From positions 1-64,000 of the forward strand of contig NZ_QDKM01000004.1 in assembly GCF_003076755.1 (NCBI RefSeq): a stretch of 64,000 nt of DNA, given 5' to 3'. The notes beneath the pieces were generated by a model. It saw only the letters and a list, made by a program, of their open reading frames with translations, made no database searches and had not been told where the DNA came from. The DNA is from Pararhodobacter oceanensis. GTDB taxonomy: Bacteria > Pseudomonadota > Alphaproteobacteria > Rhodobacterales > Rhodobacteraceae. Shown here piece by piece: positions 47,027 through 56,674 of this stretch (position 1 is its first letter; each line of letters begins with the position of its first letter). A program made the position numbers and the translations under genes.

Positions 47027-47911
47027 TCAGGCAGATTGATGCGCGCCGTAGTACAGGCCGACGACATGTTCGGCCTGTGCGAAAAACAGCCAGCGTGCGG
47101 TGAACATGCCCAGCGTATGGATCACCGTCGCGGCGACCAGCGCGGTGATCGACATCGGTGCGATCCACAGCATGAGCGACGGCACGAGGCAGGCCAGCAC
47201 CAAGGTTAACACCCGCAGCACCAGCGCGTGTTTGCGCCCGACCACATAGACCATCTCGCGCAGCAGATAATTCTGCCCCGTATGCGGTGGCTCGAACTGC
47301 CGCACCGCACCGCGCGCACCCAGTCCGGTGGCGCTGCCGAGCGTCGTGCCGCTTTTGACAAACTGCCGGTCGCCCAGCAGCCAGTTCGCCACCAGTGTCA
47401 GCGCCAGCCACGCCAGCAGCAATTGCGCGGCCATCACCATGCCGGTGAGCAGCGCGCCACCGGTCAGCGCCGCAAGGATAAAGACCGCCGGACCCGACCA
47501 ATGATTCCAACGGGGTATGCTGCGCAGTTGCGCGTAGATCATCGCCGTCGCCAGCACGGTCTGCAGGCAAAGCACGCCGCCGATCACGCCAAATCCGACC
47601 AAAGGCTGGCCGAAGAACACCAGCCCCGCGGCATGCGGCGCGATGAACAAAAGTGCCGCCACTGCCAGCACCGCCTCCCGCGAGAGCCAACTGGTGCGCC
47701 ATTGGCTGAAGGCTTTGAGCGCGCGTTCGGGACGGCCAAGGTGAAAGGCCGAAGCCGCCAACCCGATCAGGATTAACGCATAGCCCAACCCGAACCAGAA
47801 AAACGCCGCCCAGCCGGTCGGCATCGCCACGCCCAGCCCGAGAAAGGCCAAGAGGCCAAGCCCGAGACCCGAGAGCACCGAAAACGCGATGATAGAGGGG
47901 GCGGGATGCAT
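47027..47911 (-). CDS. soeC: sulfite dehydrogenase membrane anchor, SoeC (DmsC/NrfD family)
   Basis: A 294-residue membrane anchor with about eight helices that binds quinone and holds the SoeAB heterodimer on the cytoplasmic face. The DmsC-type start IIAFSVLSGLGLGLLAFLGLG and the later HLGRPERALKAFSQWRTSWLSREA are characteristic. Its ATG shares one base with the TGA of soeB. The other candidate, a DMSO reductase anchor, is less likely because of the SoeA features. Third gene of the operon. Confidence 0.82.
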   Translation of the reverse strand: MHPAPSIIAFSVLSGLGLGLLAFLGLGVAMPTGWAAFFWFGLGYALILIGLAASAFHLGRPERALKAFSQWRTSWLSREAVLAVAALLFIAPHAAGLVFFGQPLVGFGVIGGVLCLQTVLATAMIYAQLRSIPRWNHWSGPAVFILAALTGGALLTGMVMAAQLLLAWLALTLVANWLLGDRQFVKSGTTLGSATGLGARGAVRQFEPPHTGQNYLLREMVYVVGRKHALVLRVLTLVLACLVPSLMLWIAPMSITALVAATVIHTLGMFTARWLFFAQAEHVVGLYYGAHQSA

Positions 47912-48657
47912 CAGAACCTCGACAATGTGCGGTCGATCCAGCCCAGAAAGCCGTCCAGACCGTCGGTGGATGGGTCCGCCGCCATCGCGGGCGCGCCCTT
48001 CGCCGCCAGCGCGTCGCGGTTGCGCGGCGGCAGGTATTTGTTGACCGGTCTGGTGCCTTGCTCGGGCATCAGGTCAAATCCGCCGCGTTCGGCGACCAAT
48101 TGCGAGACCGCGCTGCTCTCATCGCCGAGGTCGCCGAAATGCCGCGCGCCGGCGGGGCATGTGCGCACGCAACTGGGCACGCGGTCTTCCTCGGGCAGGT
48201 TCTCGTTGTAAATCCGGTCCACACAGAGCGTGCATTTCTTCATCACACCCGCCAGCGCATCCATCTCGCGCGCGCCATAAGGACAGGCCCAGGCGCAGAG
48301 CCCGCAGCCGATGCAATCCTGCTCGTTGACCAAGACGATCCCGTCCTCGACGCGCTTGAAACTGGCGCCGGTGGGGCAGACGGTGACACAGGGCGCATCC
48401 TCGCAATGCAGGCAGGATTTGGGGAAATGCACCACCATCGGGGCTGCATCCGCCGGCACCACTTCGTAGCTGTGAATACGGTTAAGAAATGTGCCCTCGG
48501 GGTCGGCGCCGTAAGCATCCGTATCGGAGAGCGGCGCGCCGTAATTCTCGGTGTTCCAGCCTTTGCAGGAGACCACACAGGCGTGGCAGCCGACGCAGGT
48601 ATCAAGGTCGATGACAAGGCCGAGCTTGCGCTCGGTCGATTGTGGCAGGGCGGTCAT
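47911..48657 (-). CDS. soeB: sulfite dehydrogenase iron-sulfur subunit, SoeB
   Basis: A 248-residue ferredoxin-like subunit with four 4Fe-4S motifs: CVGCHACVVSC, CLHCEDAPCVTVC, CIGCGLCAWAC and CTLC...CVRTC. It would pass electrons from SoeA to the membrane anchor. No Tat or Sec signal, consistent with a cytoplasmic complex. ATG 48657 begins the conserved part (STERKLGLVIDLDTCVGC); the longer frame upstream runs through the spacer. Spacer of 71 bp to soeA with a dispersed repeat motif. Confidence 0.85.
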   Translation of the reverse strand: MTALPQSTERKLGLVIDLDTCVGCHACVVSCKGWNTENYGAPLSDTDAYGADPEGTFLNRIHSYEVVPADAAPMVVHFPKSCLHCEDAPCVTVCPTGASFKRVEDGIVLVNEQDCIGCGLCAWACPYGAREMDALAGVMKKCTLCVDRIYNENLPEEDRVPSCVRTCPAGARHFGDLGDESSAVSQLVAERGGFDLMPEQGTRPVNKYLPPRNRDALAAKGAPAMAADPSTDGLDGFLGWIDRTLSRF

Positions 48658-48694
48658 AGGAGGGCCTCGGCGCGGCGAGGATAGCGGGCGAAGA

Positions 48695-48719
48695 GTTGAG
48701 TATTTTTGGCAAGATGAAG
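48695..48719 (-). repeat. dispersed intergenic motif (CATCTTGCCAAAAATAC type)
   Basis: Read on the minus strand, the soeA-soeB spacer contains CATCTTGCCAAAAATAC, similar to 8943-8961 after purF. It lies inside a co-transcribed operon here, so it is not simply a terminator. Confidence 0.45.
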
Positions 48720-48728
48720 CCGCATGAT

Positions 48729-51542
48729 CTATGCCCCCGATCTGTGGGAAGTTTGCAAAGCGACGGTTTCGGGACCGCTGCCCACCGGTGAGGCTTGCGG
48801 CGGATGCGCGGGTTCCGAGGGGCCATGGGCGGGGGCTTTCTCGATGCGCACGCGCAGGTCGAACCACGCCGCCTGACCGGTGACGGGATCGGAGTTGCTC
48901 CAGCGTAACCCATCGCCTTTCTCGGGATGAAGTTCGCTGATCAAATGGTTGAGCAGGAAGCCTTTTTCAGCCTCGGGCGCGTCGTTCTCCAGCGCCCAAG
49001 CGCCGCGTCTTTTGCCGATCGCGTTCCATGTCCAGACGGTGTGATCATTGAGCGCTTCCATCCGCGCGACGGGGAGTTTGATGCGCCCGTTGGGTGAGGT
49101 GAGATAGGCCCAGTCGCCATCGGCAAACCCGTGATCGCGCCAGATCTTGCCCGAGACATAGAGCGGGTTGAGGCCGTGGATTTGTCGCAACCACGCGTTC
49201 TGGCTGCCCCAGGAATGATACATCGCCGCGGGGCGCTGGGTCAGCGCGTGCAGGGGGTATTCTGCCTCATCCTGCTCGTCGGTCAGCGGCGGATACCAGA
49301 TCGGCAGCGGGTCGAGCGTGTCCTTGATCCGCCTGCGTAGATGCTCGGGCGGTTGGCGCTCACCGTAACCTTCGGCGGCGCGCTGGAATTTGCGCAGCGG
49401 CTCGAGATAAAGGTTAAAGATATAGGGCGCGGGCGCGTCATAAATCCCGCGCTCGACCGCCCACTCCTGATAGGCGGCGTTCCACGGTTTGAAGAATTGC
49501 GCCTCTTCGGGGATATGCGCCGAGAAAAACCCGCCGTTGTCGATATAGCGCTGCAATTGCGCAGGATTCGGTGCCCCGCGTCCCGCGCCCGTGCCATCGC
49601 CGCGCCAGCCGGCCAGCGGTCCGACCCCGGGGCGGCGTTGGTGGTTGGTGATATAGTCGGCGTAATCGGCGAATTTTGCGCTGCCGTCCTCATTGACCAT
49701 GCCGGGCAGGCCGAGGCGCGCGCCGAGGTCCAAGAGCACCGACTGAAACCCGCGCACATCCCGGTCGGGCGTGACCACCGGCCAGCGGATCGCGTCATTC
49801 ATACTGTCCGGCTCGCCAATCGGGCGATCTAGCAGGCTGATGCAATCATGGCGCTCAAGATAGGTGGTGTCGGGCAGGATCAGATCGGCGTAGGCCACCA
49901 TTTCCGAGGAATAGGCATCGGAATAGAGGATATTCGGGATCACATAGTCGCCGTTTTCATCCGTGTCGGTGAGCATGCGCATCACCTCGGAGGTGTTCAT
50001 CGTCGAGTTCCACGCCATATTCGCCATATAGAGAAACAGCGTGTCGATCTTATAGGGATCACCGGCATGGGCATTGGAGATCACCATATGCATCATGCCA
50101 TGCGCGGAGAGCGGGTTCTCCCAAGTGAAGGCCTTGTCGATGCGTTTGGCGCTGCCATCATCGTTGATCAGCAGGTCTTCGGGCCCCATCGGATAGCCCA
50201 GATGCGGGCCATCAAGCGGTTTGCCGGGGGTTACGCCGGCGTGGGGTTTGGGATGCGCCTCGGGCGGTTTGGGGTAGGGCGGTTTGAAACGGTAACCGCC
50301 GGGCACCTCGACCGAGCCGAGCAGGATTTGCAGCATATGCAGGGCGCGCGCGGTCTGGAAGCCGTTAGAATGGGCGCTGATCCCGCGCATCGCATGGAAG
50401 CTGACCGGGCGGCCGGTCATGGTCTCATGACGCTGCCCGCGAAAGTCTGTCCATGGCTGGTTTAGGGTGATTTCCTCTTCAAAGGCCACGCGGGCGATCT
50501 CGGCGGCCACCGCGCGGATGGTATCGGCGGGAATGCCGCAGCGCTCGGCGACGGCGTCGGGGGCATAAGAGGGGTCAAGATAGCGCTCGGCCATCAGGCG
50601 CAGCACGGTCTTATGGCCCGCGTGCTCGGCGGCGGGGGCCGGATCGACCCCCTCGGCATCCCACGCCACGGGGGCGCCGCTGCGCCGGTCCAGAACCATT
50701 GGCGTGCCGGTGTCATCGCGCAGGAATAATCCCTTTTCCGGTCCCTCATCGCCGCGCACCAGATAGGCGGCATTGGTGTAGCGGGTCAGATAATCGAGGT
50801 CGATTTTACCAGCGCGAAACAACTCATGCACGATCGCCAGTATCAACAACCCGTCGGTGCCCGGGGTGACGCCGAGCCAATCGTCGGCCACCGCATTATA
50901 GCCGGTGCGCACCGGATTGACCGCGATCACCCGCGCGCCGCGGGCTTTCAGGCGACCGATGCCCATTTTGATCGGGTTGCTGTCATGATCCTCGGCGACG
51001 CCAAACAGCATGAACAGCTTGGTGCGCTCCCAATCAGGCTGGCCGAACTCCCAAAACGCGCCGCCCATGGTATAGATACCGCCCGCCGCCATATTGACGC
51101 TGCAAAACCCGCCGTGGGCGGCGTAATTGGGCGTGCCGTAAGCCTGCGCCCACCAGCCGGTGAGGCTTTGGGATTGATCGCGGCCGGTGAAAAACGCCAG
51201 CTTTTCAGGTGCTTCCTCGCGCAGGGGTTTGAGCCATGAGACCGCTTGCTCCAGCGCCTCTTCCCATGAAATTTCTTCAAATTCCCCCGACCCACGCGGC
51301 CCCACGCGGCGCAACGGCGCCCGCAATCGCGCCGGGCTCAGGTGCTGCATGATCCCCGCCGAGCCCTTGGCGCACAGCACGCCTTTGTTGACCGGATGGT
51401 CGCGGTTGCCCTCGATATAGGCGACCTCGTCGCCCTTCATATGCACGTTGATGCCGCAGCGGCAGGCGCACATATAGCAGGTGGTCTGGCGGATCTCATC
51501 CGAGACCGCAGGCGACAGGTCGGTGGCGGGTTGGCTGGTCAT
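48729..51542 (-). CDS. soeA: sulfite dehydrogenase molybdopterin subunit, SoeA
   Basis: A 937-residue Mo-bisMGD oxidoreductase that oxidises sulfite to sulfate. The 4Fe-4S site at the N-terminus is C22-x2-C25-x3-C29 and C57 (CYMCACRCG...GVLCAKGSAG), followed by IMQHLSPARLRAPL. The absence of a Tat signal is a defining feature of cytoplasmic SoeA, in contrast to periplasmic DmsA or PsrA. Molybdopterin segments GVAEDHDSNPIKMG and VAYADLILPDTTYLERHD are present. With soeB and soeC downstream the complex is complete. ATG 51542 has GGGAGAG upstream. Divergent from clpP across 234 bp. Confidence 0.86.
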   Translation of the reverse strand: MTSQPATDLSPAVSDEIRQTTCYMCACRCGINVHMKGDEVAYIEGNRDHPVNKGVLCAKGSAGIMQHLSPARLRAPLRRVGPRGSGEFEEISWEEALEQAVSWLKPLREEAPEKLAFFTGRDQSQSLTGWWAQAYGTPNYAAHGGFCSVNMAAGGIYTMGGAFWEFGQPDWERTKLFMLFGVAEDHDSNPIKMGIGRLKARGARVIAVNPVRTGYNAVADDWLGVTPGTDGLLILAIVHELFRAGKIDLDYLTRYTNAAYLVRGDEGPEKGLFLRDDTGTPMVLDRRSGAPVAWDAEGVDPAPAAEHAGHKTVLRLMAERYLDPSYAPDAVAERCGIPADTIRAVAAEIARVAFEEEITLNQPWTDFRGQRHETMTGRPVSFHAMRGISAHSNGFQTARALHMLQILLGSVEVPGGYRFKPPYPKPPEAHPKPHAGVTPGKPLDGPHLGYPMGPEDLLINDDGSAKRIDKAFTWENPLSAHGMMHMVISNAHAGDPYKIDTLFLYMANMAWNSTMNTSEVMRMLTDTDENGDYVIPNILYSDAYSSEMVAYADLILPDTTYLERHDCISLLDRPIGEPDSMNDAIRWPVVTPDRDVRGFQSVLLDLGARLGLPGMVNEDGSAKFADYADYITNHQRRPGVGPLAGWRGDGTGAGRGAPNPAQLQRYIDNGGFFSAHIPEEAQFFKPWNAAYQEWAVERGIYDAPAPYIFNLYLEPLRKFQRAAEGYGERQPPEHLRRRIKDTLDPLPIWYPPLTDEQDEAEYPLHALTQRPAAMYHSWGSQNAWLRQIHGLNPLYVSGKIWRDHGFADGDWAYLTSPNGRIKLPVARMEALNDHTVWTWNAIGKRRGAWALENDAPEAEKGFLLNHLISELHPEKGDGLRWSNSDPVTGQAAWFDLRVRIEKAPAHGPSEPAHPPQASPVGSGPETVALQTSHRSGA

Positions 51543-51776
51543 GGCTATCTCTCCCGCTCCCTTTGCAGGGAGGCTCCTCGGGACCAGTCAAATCGTTCTA
51601 AAGGCGAAAGTCCAGCCGGTTGCAGAGGCAAAAATATGGCCGGAATGGCCGCGATGACCCCGCGTCGGAAAAAACCTGCGCGCCGCGCCCTTGCAGGGGT
51701 CTGACCGGCGGGCTAAGTCTGGGGCAAGGATTTACACCTAGCGTGGGACCACCCGCGAGAACATAAGGCCCGAGCG

Positions 51777-52406
51777 ATGCAAGATCCCATTGAAACCTAC
51801 ATGAACCTTGTCCCGATGGTTGTCGAACAAACCAGCCGGGGTGAGCGTGCCTATGACATCTTTTCCCGCTTGCTCAAAGAGCGGATCATTTTTGTCACCG
51901 GCCCGGTCCACGACGGCATGGCAAGCCTGATTGTCGCGCAGCTTCTGCATCTTGAGGCGGAGAACCCGTCGAAAGAAATCTCCATGTATATCAACTCGCC
52001 CGGTGGCGTGGTGACGGCGGGGATGTCGATCTACGACACCATGCAGTATATCAAACCGAAGATTTCGACGCTGGTCGTCGGGCAGGCGGCCTCGATGGGC
52101 TCGCTGTTGCTGGCGGCAGGCGAAAAGGGCATGCGGTTCTCGCTGCCCAACAGCCGGATCATGGTCCACCAGCCCTCGGGCGGGTTCCAGGGGCAGGCGA
52201 CGGATATTTCGATCCACGCCCGCGAGATCCTCGAATTGCGCGACCGGCTGAACAATATCTACGTCAAACACACCGGCCAGACCCTCAAGAAAGTCGAGGC
52301 AGCGCTCGAGCGGGATAACTTCATGACCGCCGAAGCCGCCAAAGACTGGGGTTTGATCGACGAGATCGTCGAAAGCCGTGGCAAGGACGAAACCGCTGAG
52401 AGCTGA
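51777..52406 (+). CDS. clpP: ATP-dependent Clp protease proteolytic subunit
   Basis: A 209-residue serine protease that forms the tetradecameric barrel. The catalytic triad is Ser106 in GQAASMGSL, His131 in IMVHQPSGG and Asp180 in ERD. The N-terminus ([29 protein letters not shown]) shows the conserved mature start after a short propeptide. AAGG precedes the ATG. clpX follows after 116 bp in the same direction, the usual pair. Confidence 0.98.
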   Translation: MQDPIETYMNLVPMVVEQTSRGERAYDIFSRLLKERIIFVTGPVHDGMASLIVAQLLHLEAENPSKEISMYINSPGGVVTAGMSIYDTMQYIKPKISTLVVGQAASMGSLLLAAGEKGMRFSLPNSRIMVHQPSGGFQGQATDISIHAREILELRDRLNNIYVKHTGQTLKKVEAALERDNFMTAEAAKDWGLIDEIVESRGKDETAES

Positions 52407-52522
52407 GGTGGCACATGAGCGGGGCGCGGCGATTTGGCATTGTCCTCGCTTTCATGCTAGCCTAACCTTTGCACCAAAGGCCCGTGAGAAGGCCCGAACC
52501 GAACGCGAGCACGAGGTGTCTA

Positions 52523-53791
52523 ATGGCCAACACAACTGGCAATGACAGCAAAAACACGTTGTATTGTTCCTTCTGCGGCAAAAGCCAGCATGAGGTTCGA
52601 AAGCTGATCGCGGGTCCAACCGTTTTCATTTGTGATGAATGCGTTGAACTTTGCATGGACATCATCCGCGAGGAAACCAAAGGCTCCGGTTTCAAGGCGA
52701 CGGATGGGGTGCCGACACCGGCAGATATCTGCAAGGTGCTGGACGATTATGTGATCGGGCAAGAGCGCGCCAAACGGGTGCTCTCGGTGGCGGTGCACAA
52801 CCACTATAAACGGCTGAATTTCTCGGCGGCGGATGGCAAATCCGGCGAGGTGGAACTGTCAAAATCCAACATCCTGTTGATCGGCCCCACCGGCTGCGGC
52901 AAGACATTGCTGGCGCAGACGCTGGCGCGGATTTTGGACGTGCCCTTCACCATGGCCGATGCCACAACCCTGACCGAAGCGGGCTATGTCGGCGAGGATG
53001 TCGAGAATATCATCCTCAAGCTGCTGCAAGCCTCGGAATATAACGTCGAGCGGGCGCAGCGCGGCATCGTCTATATTGACGAAGTCGACAAGATCACCCG
53101 CAAGTCCGACAACCCGTCGATCACCCGCGATGTCTCGGGCGAGGGGGTGCAGCAAGCACTCCTCAAGCTGATGGAAGGCACGGTTGCCTCGGTGCCGCCT
53201 CAGGGCGGGCGCAAGCATCCGCAGCAGGAATTCCTGCAGGTGGACACCACCAACATCCTGTTCATCTGCGGCGGCGCTTTTGCCGGTCTCGAAAAGATCA
53301 TCGCGATGCGCAACAAGGGTTCGGCGATCGGGTTCGGCGCGGACGTCAAGGACGACACCCAGCGCACGATCGGGGAATCGCTGACCGAGTTGGAGCCCGA
53401 GGATCTGCTGAAGTTCGGCCTGATCCCCGAGTTTGTTGGCCGTCTGCCGGTGATCGCGACGCTCACCGATCTTGATGAGGACGCTCTGGTCACGATCCTG
53501 AGCGAACCGAAGAACGCGCTGGTCAAACAGTACCAGCGTCTGTTCGAGATCGAGGGCGCCGAGCTCAGCTTCACCGAGGATGCGCTGCGCGCAATCTCGC
53601 GCCGTGCCATTCTGCGCAAGACCGGTGCACGCGGGCTGCGCTCGATCATGGAGGACATCCTGCTCGACACGATGTTCGACCTGCCGGGGCTCGAGAATAT
53701 CGAAGAGGTTGTGGTCAATGAAGAGGCGGTGACCTCGGGTGCACGGCCGCTGTTGATCTATACCGATAGCAAGGCGCAGAACGCCTCGTAA
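52523..53791 (+). CDS. clpX: ATP-dependent Clp protease ATP-binding subunit ClpX
   Basis: A 422-residue AAA+ unfoldase. The zinc-binding domain has Cys15, Cys18, Cys37 and Cys40 (YCSFCGK...FICDEC). Walker A is [12 protein letters not shown], Walker [11 protein letters not shown], and the ClpP-binding IGF loop is in [13 protein letters not shown] 52523 with GAGG upstream; an in-frame upstream extension has no family resemblance. It ends before a strong terminator. Confidence 0.98.
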   Translation: MANTTGNDSKNTLYCSFCGKSQHEVRKLIAGPTVFICDECVELCMDIIREETKGSGFKATDGVPTPADICKVLDDYVIGQERAKRVLSVAVHNHYKRLNFSAADGKSGEVELSKSNILLIGPTGCGKTLLAQTLARILDVPFTMADATTLTEAGYVGEDVENIILKLLQASEYNVERAQRGIVYIDEVDKITRKSDNPSITRDVSGEGVQQALLKLMEGTVASVPPQGGRKHPQQEFLQVDTTNILFICGGAFAGLEKIIAMRNKGSAIGFGADVKDDTQRTIGESLTELEPEDLLKFGLIPEFVGRLPVIATLTDLDEDALVTILSEPKNALVKQYQRLFEIEGAELSFTEDALRAISRRAILRKTGARGLRSIMEDILLDTMFDLPGLENIEEVVVNEEAVTSGARPLLIYTDSKAQNAS

Positions 53792-53814
53792 GCGATCTGT
53801 GGATATCTGACAAT

Positions 53815-53848
53815 AAAACACCCCGAAGCGCATGCTTCGGGGTGTTTT
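53815..53848. terminator. bidirectional terminator between clpX and the ThDP decarboxylase gene
   Basis: A perfect 15-bp stem (AAAACACCCCGAAGC paired with GCTTCGGGGTGTTTT) with a GCAT loop and T-rich flanks on both strands. Confidence 0.9.
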
Positions 53849-53938
53849 ATTCTGTGGGTCTGATAAGTGGCGCTACAAGATCGGGGATTTCGCCAAACGA
53901 CAGACGTTTTAATGTCTGACATTTTGGCGCCCGTCACG

Positions 53939-55498
53939 CTACCCGAAATCCACCACCCTCGGACGTTCTACCTCAATCAACCGCGGACCTTTGCCGCTGG
54001 CGATCAGCTCCGGCAGTTCCGAATCCGAGCAGATATCGAACCGCAGCCCCGAGGCCTTGGCCAGCGCCTCCATATCCGGCGGTGTCGGCGTGCAGCCCAG
54101 CACCTCGGCGCCCGCATCCAGCATCGATTGCGCGATCTCGCCGTAGCCGTGGTTGTTGAAGACGACGAAAGTGATATCGAGATCCTCGTCGCGCGCGGTG
54201 CGCAATTCGCCGGGATGGAACATCAGCCCGCCATCTCCGGTCAAGCAGATCACCCGCCGGTCGGGCGCGGCAAATGCGGCACCAATGGCGGCACCGGTGG
54301 CGAACCCCAGCGCGCCGTAACCGGTGGCGGCGTTGAACCAACCACCCGGTGCGTCATGGCTGTAATAGAGGTTTCCGGCATAGATAATCTGCGTCGAATC
54401 GCCGACCATGATCGCATTCGGCACCCGATCCCGCAGCGCTTCCAACAGGCGGATATCGGATTGATAGGGCGCGTCCAATTCGGCAAAAGCGGCAGTGCGG
54501 GTCTTTGCCGCACGCGCGGCGCCATCGGCCACAGGTCGCGGCGGCGCCAGTTTCGGCAGGATCGCTGCGACATCCGCCTGTAGGGTCAGCGCCGCGCTAT
54601 GGCGGGCGAGTTGCGCGCCGTCGATATCAATGCGGATCAGGCTTTGATGCGGGATTTCAAAGCTGCCGGTGCCGTAGACATCATAATCCGTCGGGCCCAA
54701 TTCCGACCCCGCCACCAGCACCAGATCGGCGCCGTCAATCAGCGCGCGCACCGGCGGCAGGCTGGCGCTGGCCGGCACCGCCAGCGGGTGGTTATGCATG
54801 AGGCCACGTGCATTGGCGGTCAACACCACCGGCGCGCCCATCGCCTCGGCCAGCGCCTGCAATTCGGCACCGGCTTTGCGGCAGCCGCCACCGGCAAGGA
54901 TCACCGGCGCTTTCGCCATGCGGATACGGCCAAGCGCTTTGGCCGGGTCCGGCAGTGAGGGCGCAGGTGCGGCCAAGGGCACGGTCGCGGGGGCGGGTTT
55001 GTCCATCAGGTCCAAGGGGATTTGCACATGCACCGGCCCGCCGCGCCCCGTGGTCAGGGCACGGCCAGCATGCGAGAGAATACCGGGCAGGGCCTTCGGG
55101 TCCTCGAGATGCAGCGCCGGACCCAGCACCCGCGTCAGCGCGCGCTGGTCGGGCAGCTCATGCAGATGCCCCATGCCGCGGCCCAAAGTCTGCCGCTGGT
55201 TCACGCCCGAGATCACCAGCATCGGGCTGCTGTCGGCGCGGGCCTGTGCCATCGGCGTCAGCATATTGGTCACGCCGGGACCGGTGATCACCAAGGCCAC
55301 GCCAAACCGCCCCGAAGCGCGCGCATAGCCATCGGCCATAAACCCCGCGCCCCCCTCATGGCGTGGTGTCACGTGGTGAATGCCGGAGCCGGGCAGCGCG
55401 CGATAAAGCTCAATCGTATGCACGCCGGGGATCCCGAACACGACCTCCACGCCCATGGATTTCAGCCATTCTACAAGGGTTTGCGCGACGCTCTTCAT
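53939..55498 (-). CDS. aruI: ThDP-dependent decarboxylase, 5-guanidino-2-oxopentanoate type (AruI-like)
   Basis: A 519-residue ThDP enzyme resembling acetolactate synthase large subunits. The cofactor-activating Glu48 lies in PRHEGGAGFMADGYAR and the ThDP/Mg motif is GDGGLMF...NNHGYGE. In the arginine transaminase pathway AruI decarboxylates 5-guanidino-2-oxopentanoate to 4-guanidinobutanal. The aminotransferase gene upstream overlaps it by 4 nt (ATGA), which favours this over an anabolic acetolactate synthase; no small subunit ilvH is nearby. ATG 55498 starts a family-typical N-terminus. The last gene of the four-gene operon. Confidence 0.75.
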   Translation of the reverse strand: MKSVAQTLVEWLKSMGVEVVFGIPGVHTIELYRALPGSGIHHVTPRHEGGAGFMADGYARASGRFGVALVITGPGVTNMLTPMAQARADSSPMLVISGVNQRQTLGRGMGHLHELPDQRALTRVLGPALHLEDPKALPGILSHAGRALTTGRGGPVHVQIPLDLMDKPAPATVPLAAPAPSLPDPAKALGRIRMAKAPVILAGGGCRKAGAELQALAEAMGAPVVLTANARGLMHNHPLAVPASASLPPVRALIDGADLVLVAGSELGPTDYDVYGTGSFEIPHQSLIRIDIDGAQLARHSAALTLQADVAAILPKLAPPRPVADGAARAAKTRTAAFAELDAPYQSDIRLLEALRDRVPNAIMVGDSTQIIYAGNLYYSHDAPGGWFNAATGYGALGFATGAAIGAAFAAPDRRVICLTGDGGLMFHPGELRTARDEDLDITFVVFNNHGYGEIAQSMLDAGAEVLGCTPTPPDMEALAKASGLRFDICSDSELPELIASGKGPRLIEVERPRVVDFG

Positions 55499-56673
55499 GT
55501 GCTCTGTTCTTCGGCAAAGGCGCGGATGCGCGTGCAGGCTTCGATGGTGTCCGCGTCCGAGGCATTGAGCGCCAAGCGCAGCCAGCCCTCAAGCGCTTCA
55601 CCAAAGGATGCTCCGGGCATAACCGCAACATTGGCGGTTTCCAAGAGTTTTAGCGCAAAATCAAGGGAGTCCATGGAAATCGCCCGAATGTCGATCAGCG
55701 CGAACATCCCGGCCTCGGGGAGGGAAACATGCAAATTCGCTTGATTATCAAGCGTGTCGCGGACGATCCTCGCGCGGTTTGCCATCCGTGCCGCCATCTC
55801 GCGGGCCAGTATAGGCGGCTCGGCCACCGCCTGCGCGGTCATATCGGCGATGAAGGGTTGCGAGCCGAAAAGCATGGTTTCCGAGAGTGGCAGGGCGCGT
55901 TCGATGAAATGCGCGGGGCCGGTGATCCAGCCCGAGCGAAACCCCGGCGCGGCGTGGCTTTTCGAGATCGAAGCGGCGGCAATCGTGCGCTCTTCATAGG
56001 CGGGATCGGCCAGCGCCGAGGTAAAGGCGCGGTGGTCATGGGTGAGGTCGCCGTAGACCTCGTCGGAGAGGATCCAGAGGTCGTGTTTCTTCGCCACTTC
56101 GCCGATTGCACTCAGGTCGTCCTGCTGCAGGATCGCGCCGGTCGGATTATGCGGGGTGTTGAGAAAAATCACACGAGTCCGGGGGGTTATCGAGGATTCA
56201 ATATCGCTGGCCTGAATTTTGAACCCGTTCTCGGGGCGCAAGGTCACCGGCACCGGCGTCGCGCCTGAGGAGCGGATCAACCCCTCATAGGTCGCATACA
56301 TCGGATCGCCGATAATCACCTCGGTCCCCGTCTCGCATAGCGTATGCAGCACCAGATAGAGCGCGGTCTGGGTGCCGGGCAAGCACATGAAGCGCTCGGG
56401 GCCAATCGGACGGCCGAGCCGCTCGGTATAGCGTTCCGAGAGCGCCGCCAGCAGCCGCGCTTCGCCCTGTCCGTTGGAATAGCCGGTGCGACCAGCGCGC
56501 ATCGCCTCGCAGGCGGCCTCGATCAGTGCGTCAGGGGTGGCGACATCAGGCTCGCCAATCGTCAGATTGATCACCTTTTCCCCCGCCGCGATGCGTTTTT
56601 GCGCTGCGTTATGGAGCGTCCATTTGTCCGATCCCAGACCCGCCAATTGCTGGGTGACTGCCGCGAATTTCAT
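55495..56673 (-). CDS. aruH: class I/II aminotransferase, arginine:pyruvate transaminase-like (AruH)
   Basis: A 392-residue fold-type I PLP enzyme. The substrate loop is NLTIGEPDVATPDAL, Asn176 is in NTPHNPTG, Asp204 in SDEVYGDL and the PLP lysine is Lys238 in SISKSHAAPGFRSGW. AruH transfers the amino group from arginine to pyruvate. Pairing with the AruI-like gene supports this, but aspartate aminotransferase-type substrates are possible. ATG 56673 has GAGG upstream and follows the regulator's stop by 1 nt. Confidence 0.75.
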   Translation of the reverse strand: MKFAAVTQQLAGLGSDKWTLHNAAQKRIAAGEKVINLTIGEPDVATPDALIEAACEAMRAGRTGYSNGQGEARLLAALSERYTERLGRPIGPERFMCLPGTQTALYLVLHTLCETGTEVIIGDPMYATYEGLIRSSGATPVPVTLRPENGFKIQASDIESSITPRTRVIFLNTPHNPTGAILQQDDLSAIGEVAKKHDLWILSDEVYGDLTHDHRAFTSALADPAYEERTIAAASISKSHAAPGFRSGWITGPAHFIERALPLSETMLFGSQPFIADMTAQAVAEPPILAREMAARMANRARIVRDTLDNQANLHVSLPEAGMFALIDIRAISMDSLDFALKLLETANVAVMPGASFGEALEGWLRLALNASDADTIEACTRIRAFAEEQST

Positions 56674-56674
56674 G

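Noticed and set aside
48729-51542. Periplasmic DMSO reductase or nitrate reductase
   Set aside because: No Tat signal; the subunit set and the N-terminal cysteine cluster fit SoeA better.
53939-55498. Acetolactate synthase large subunit (ilvB)
   Set aside because: No ilvN/ilvH follows and the gene is coupled to an aminotransferase and a guanidino hydrolase.
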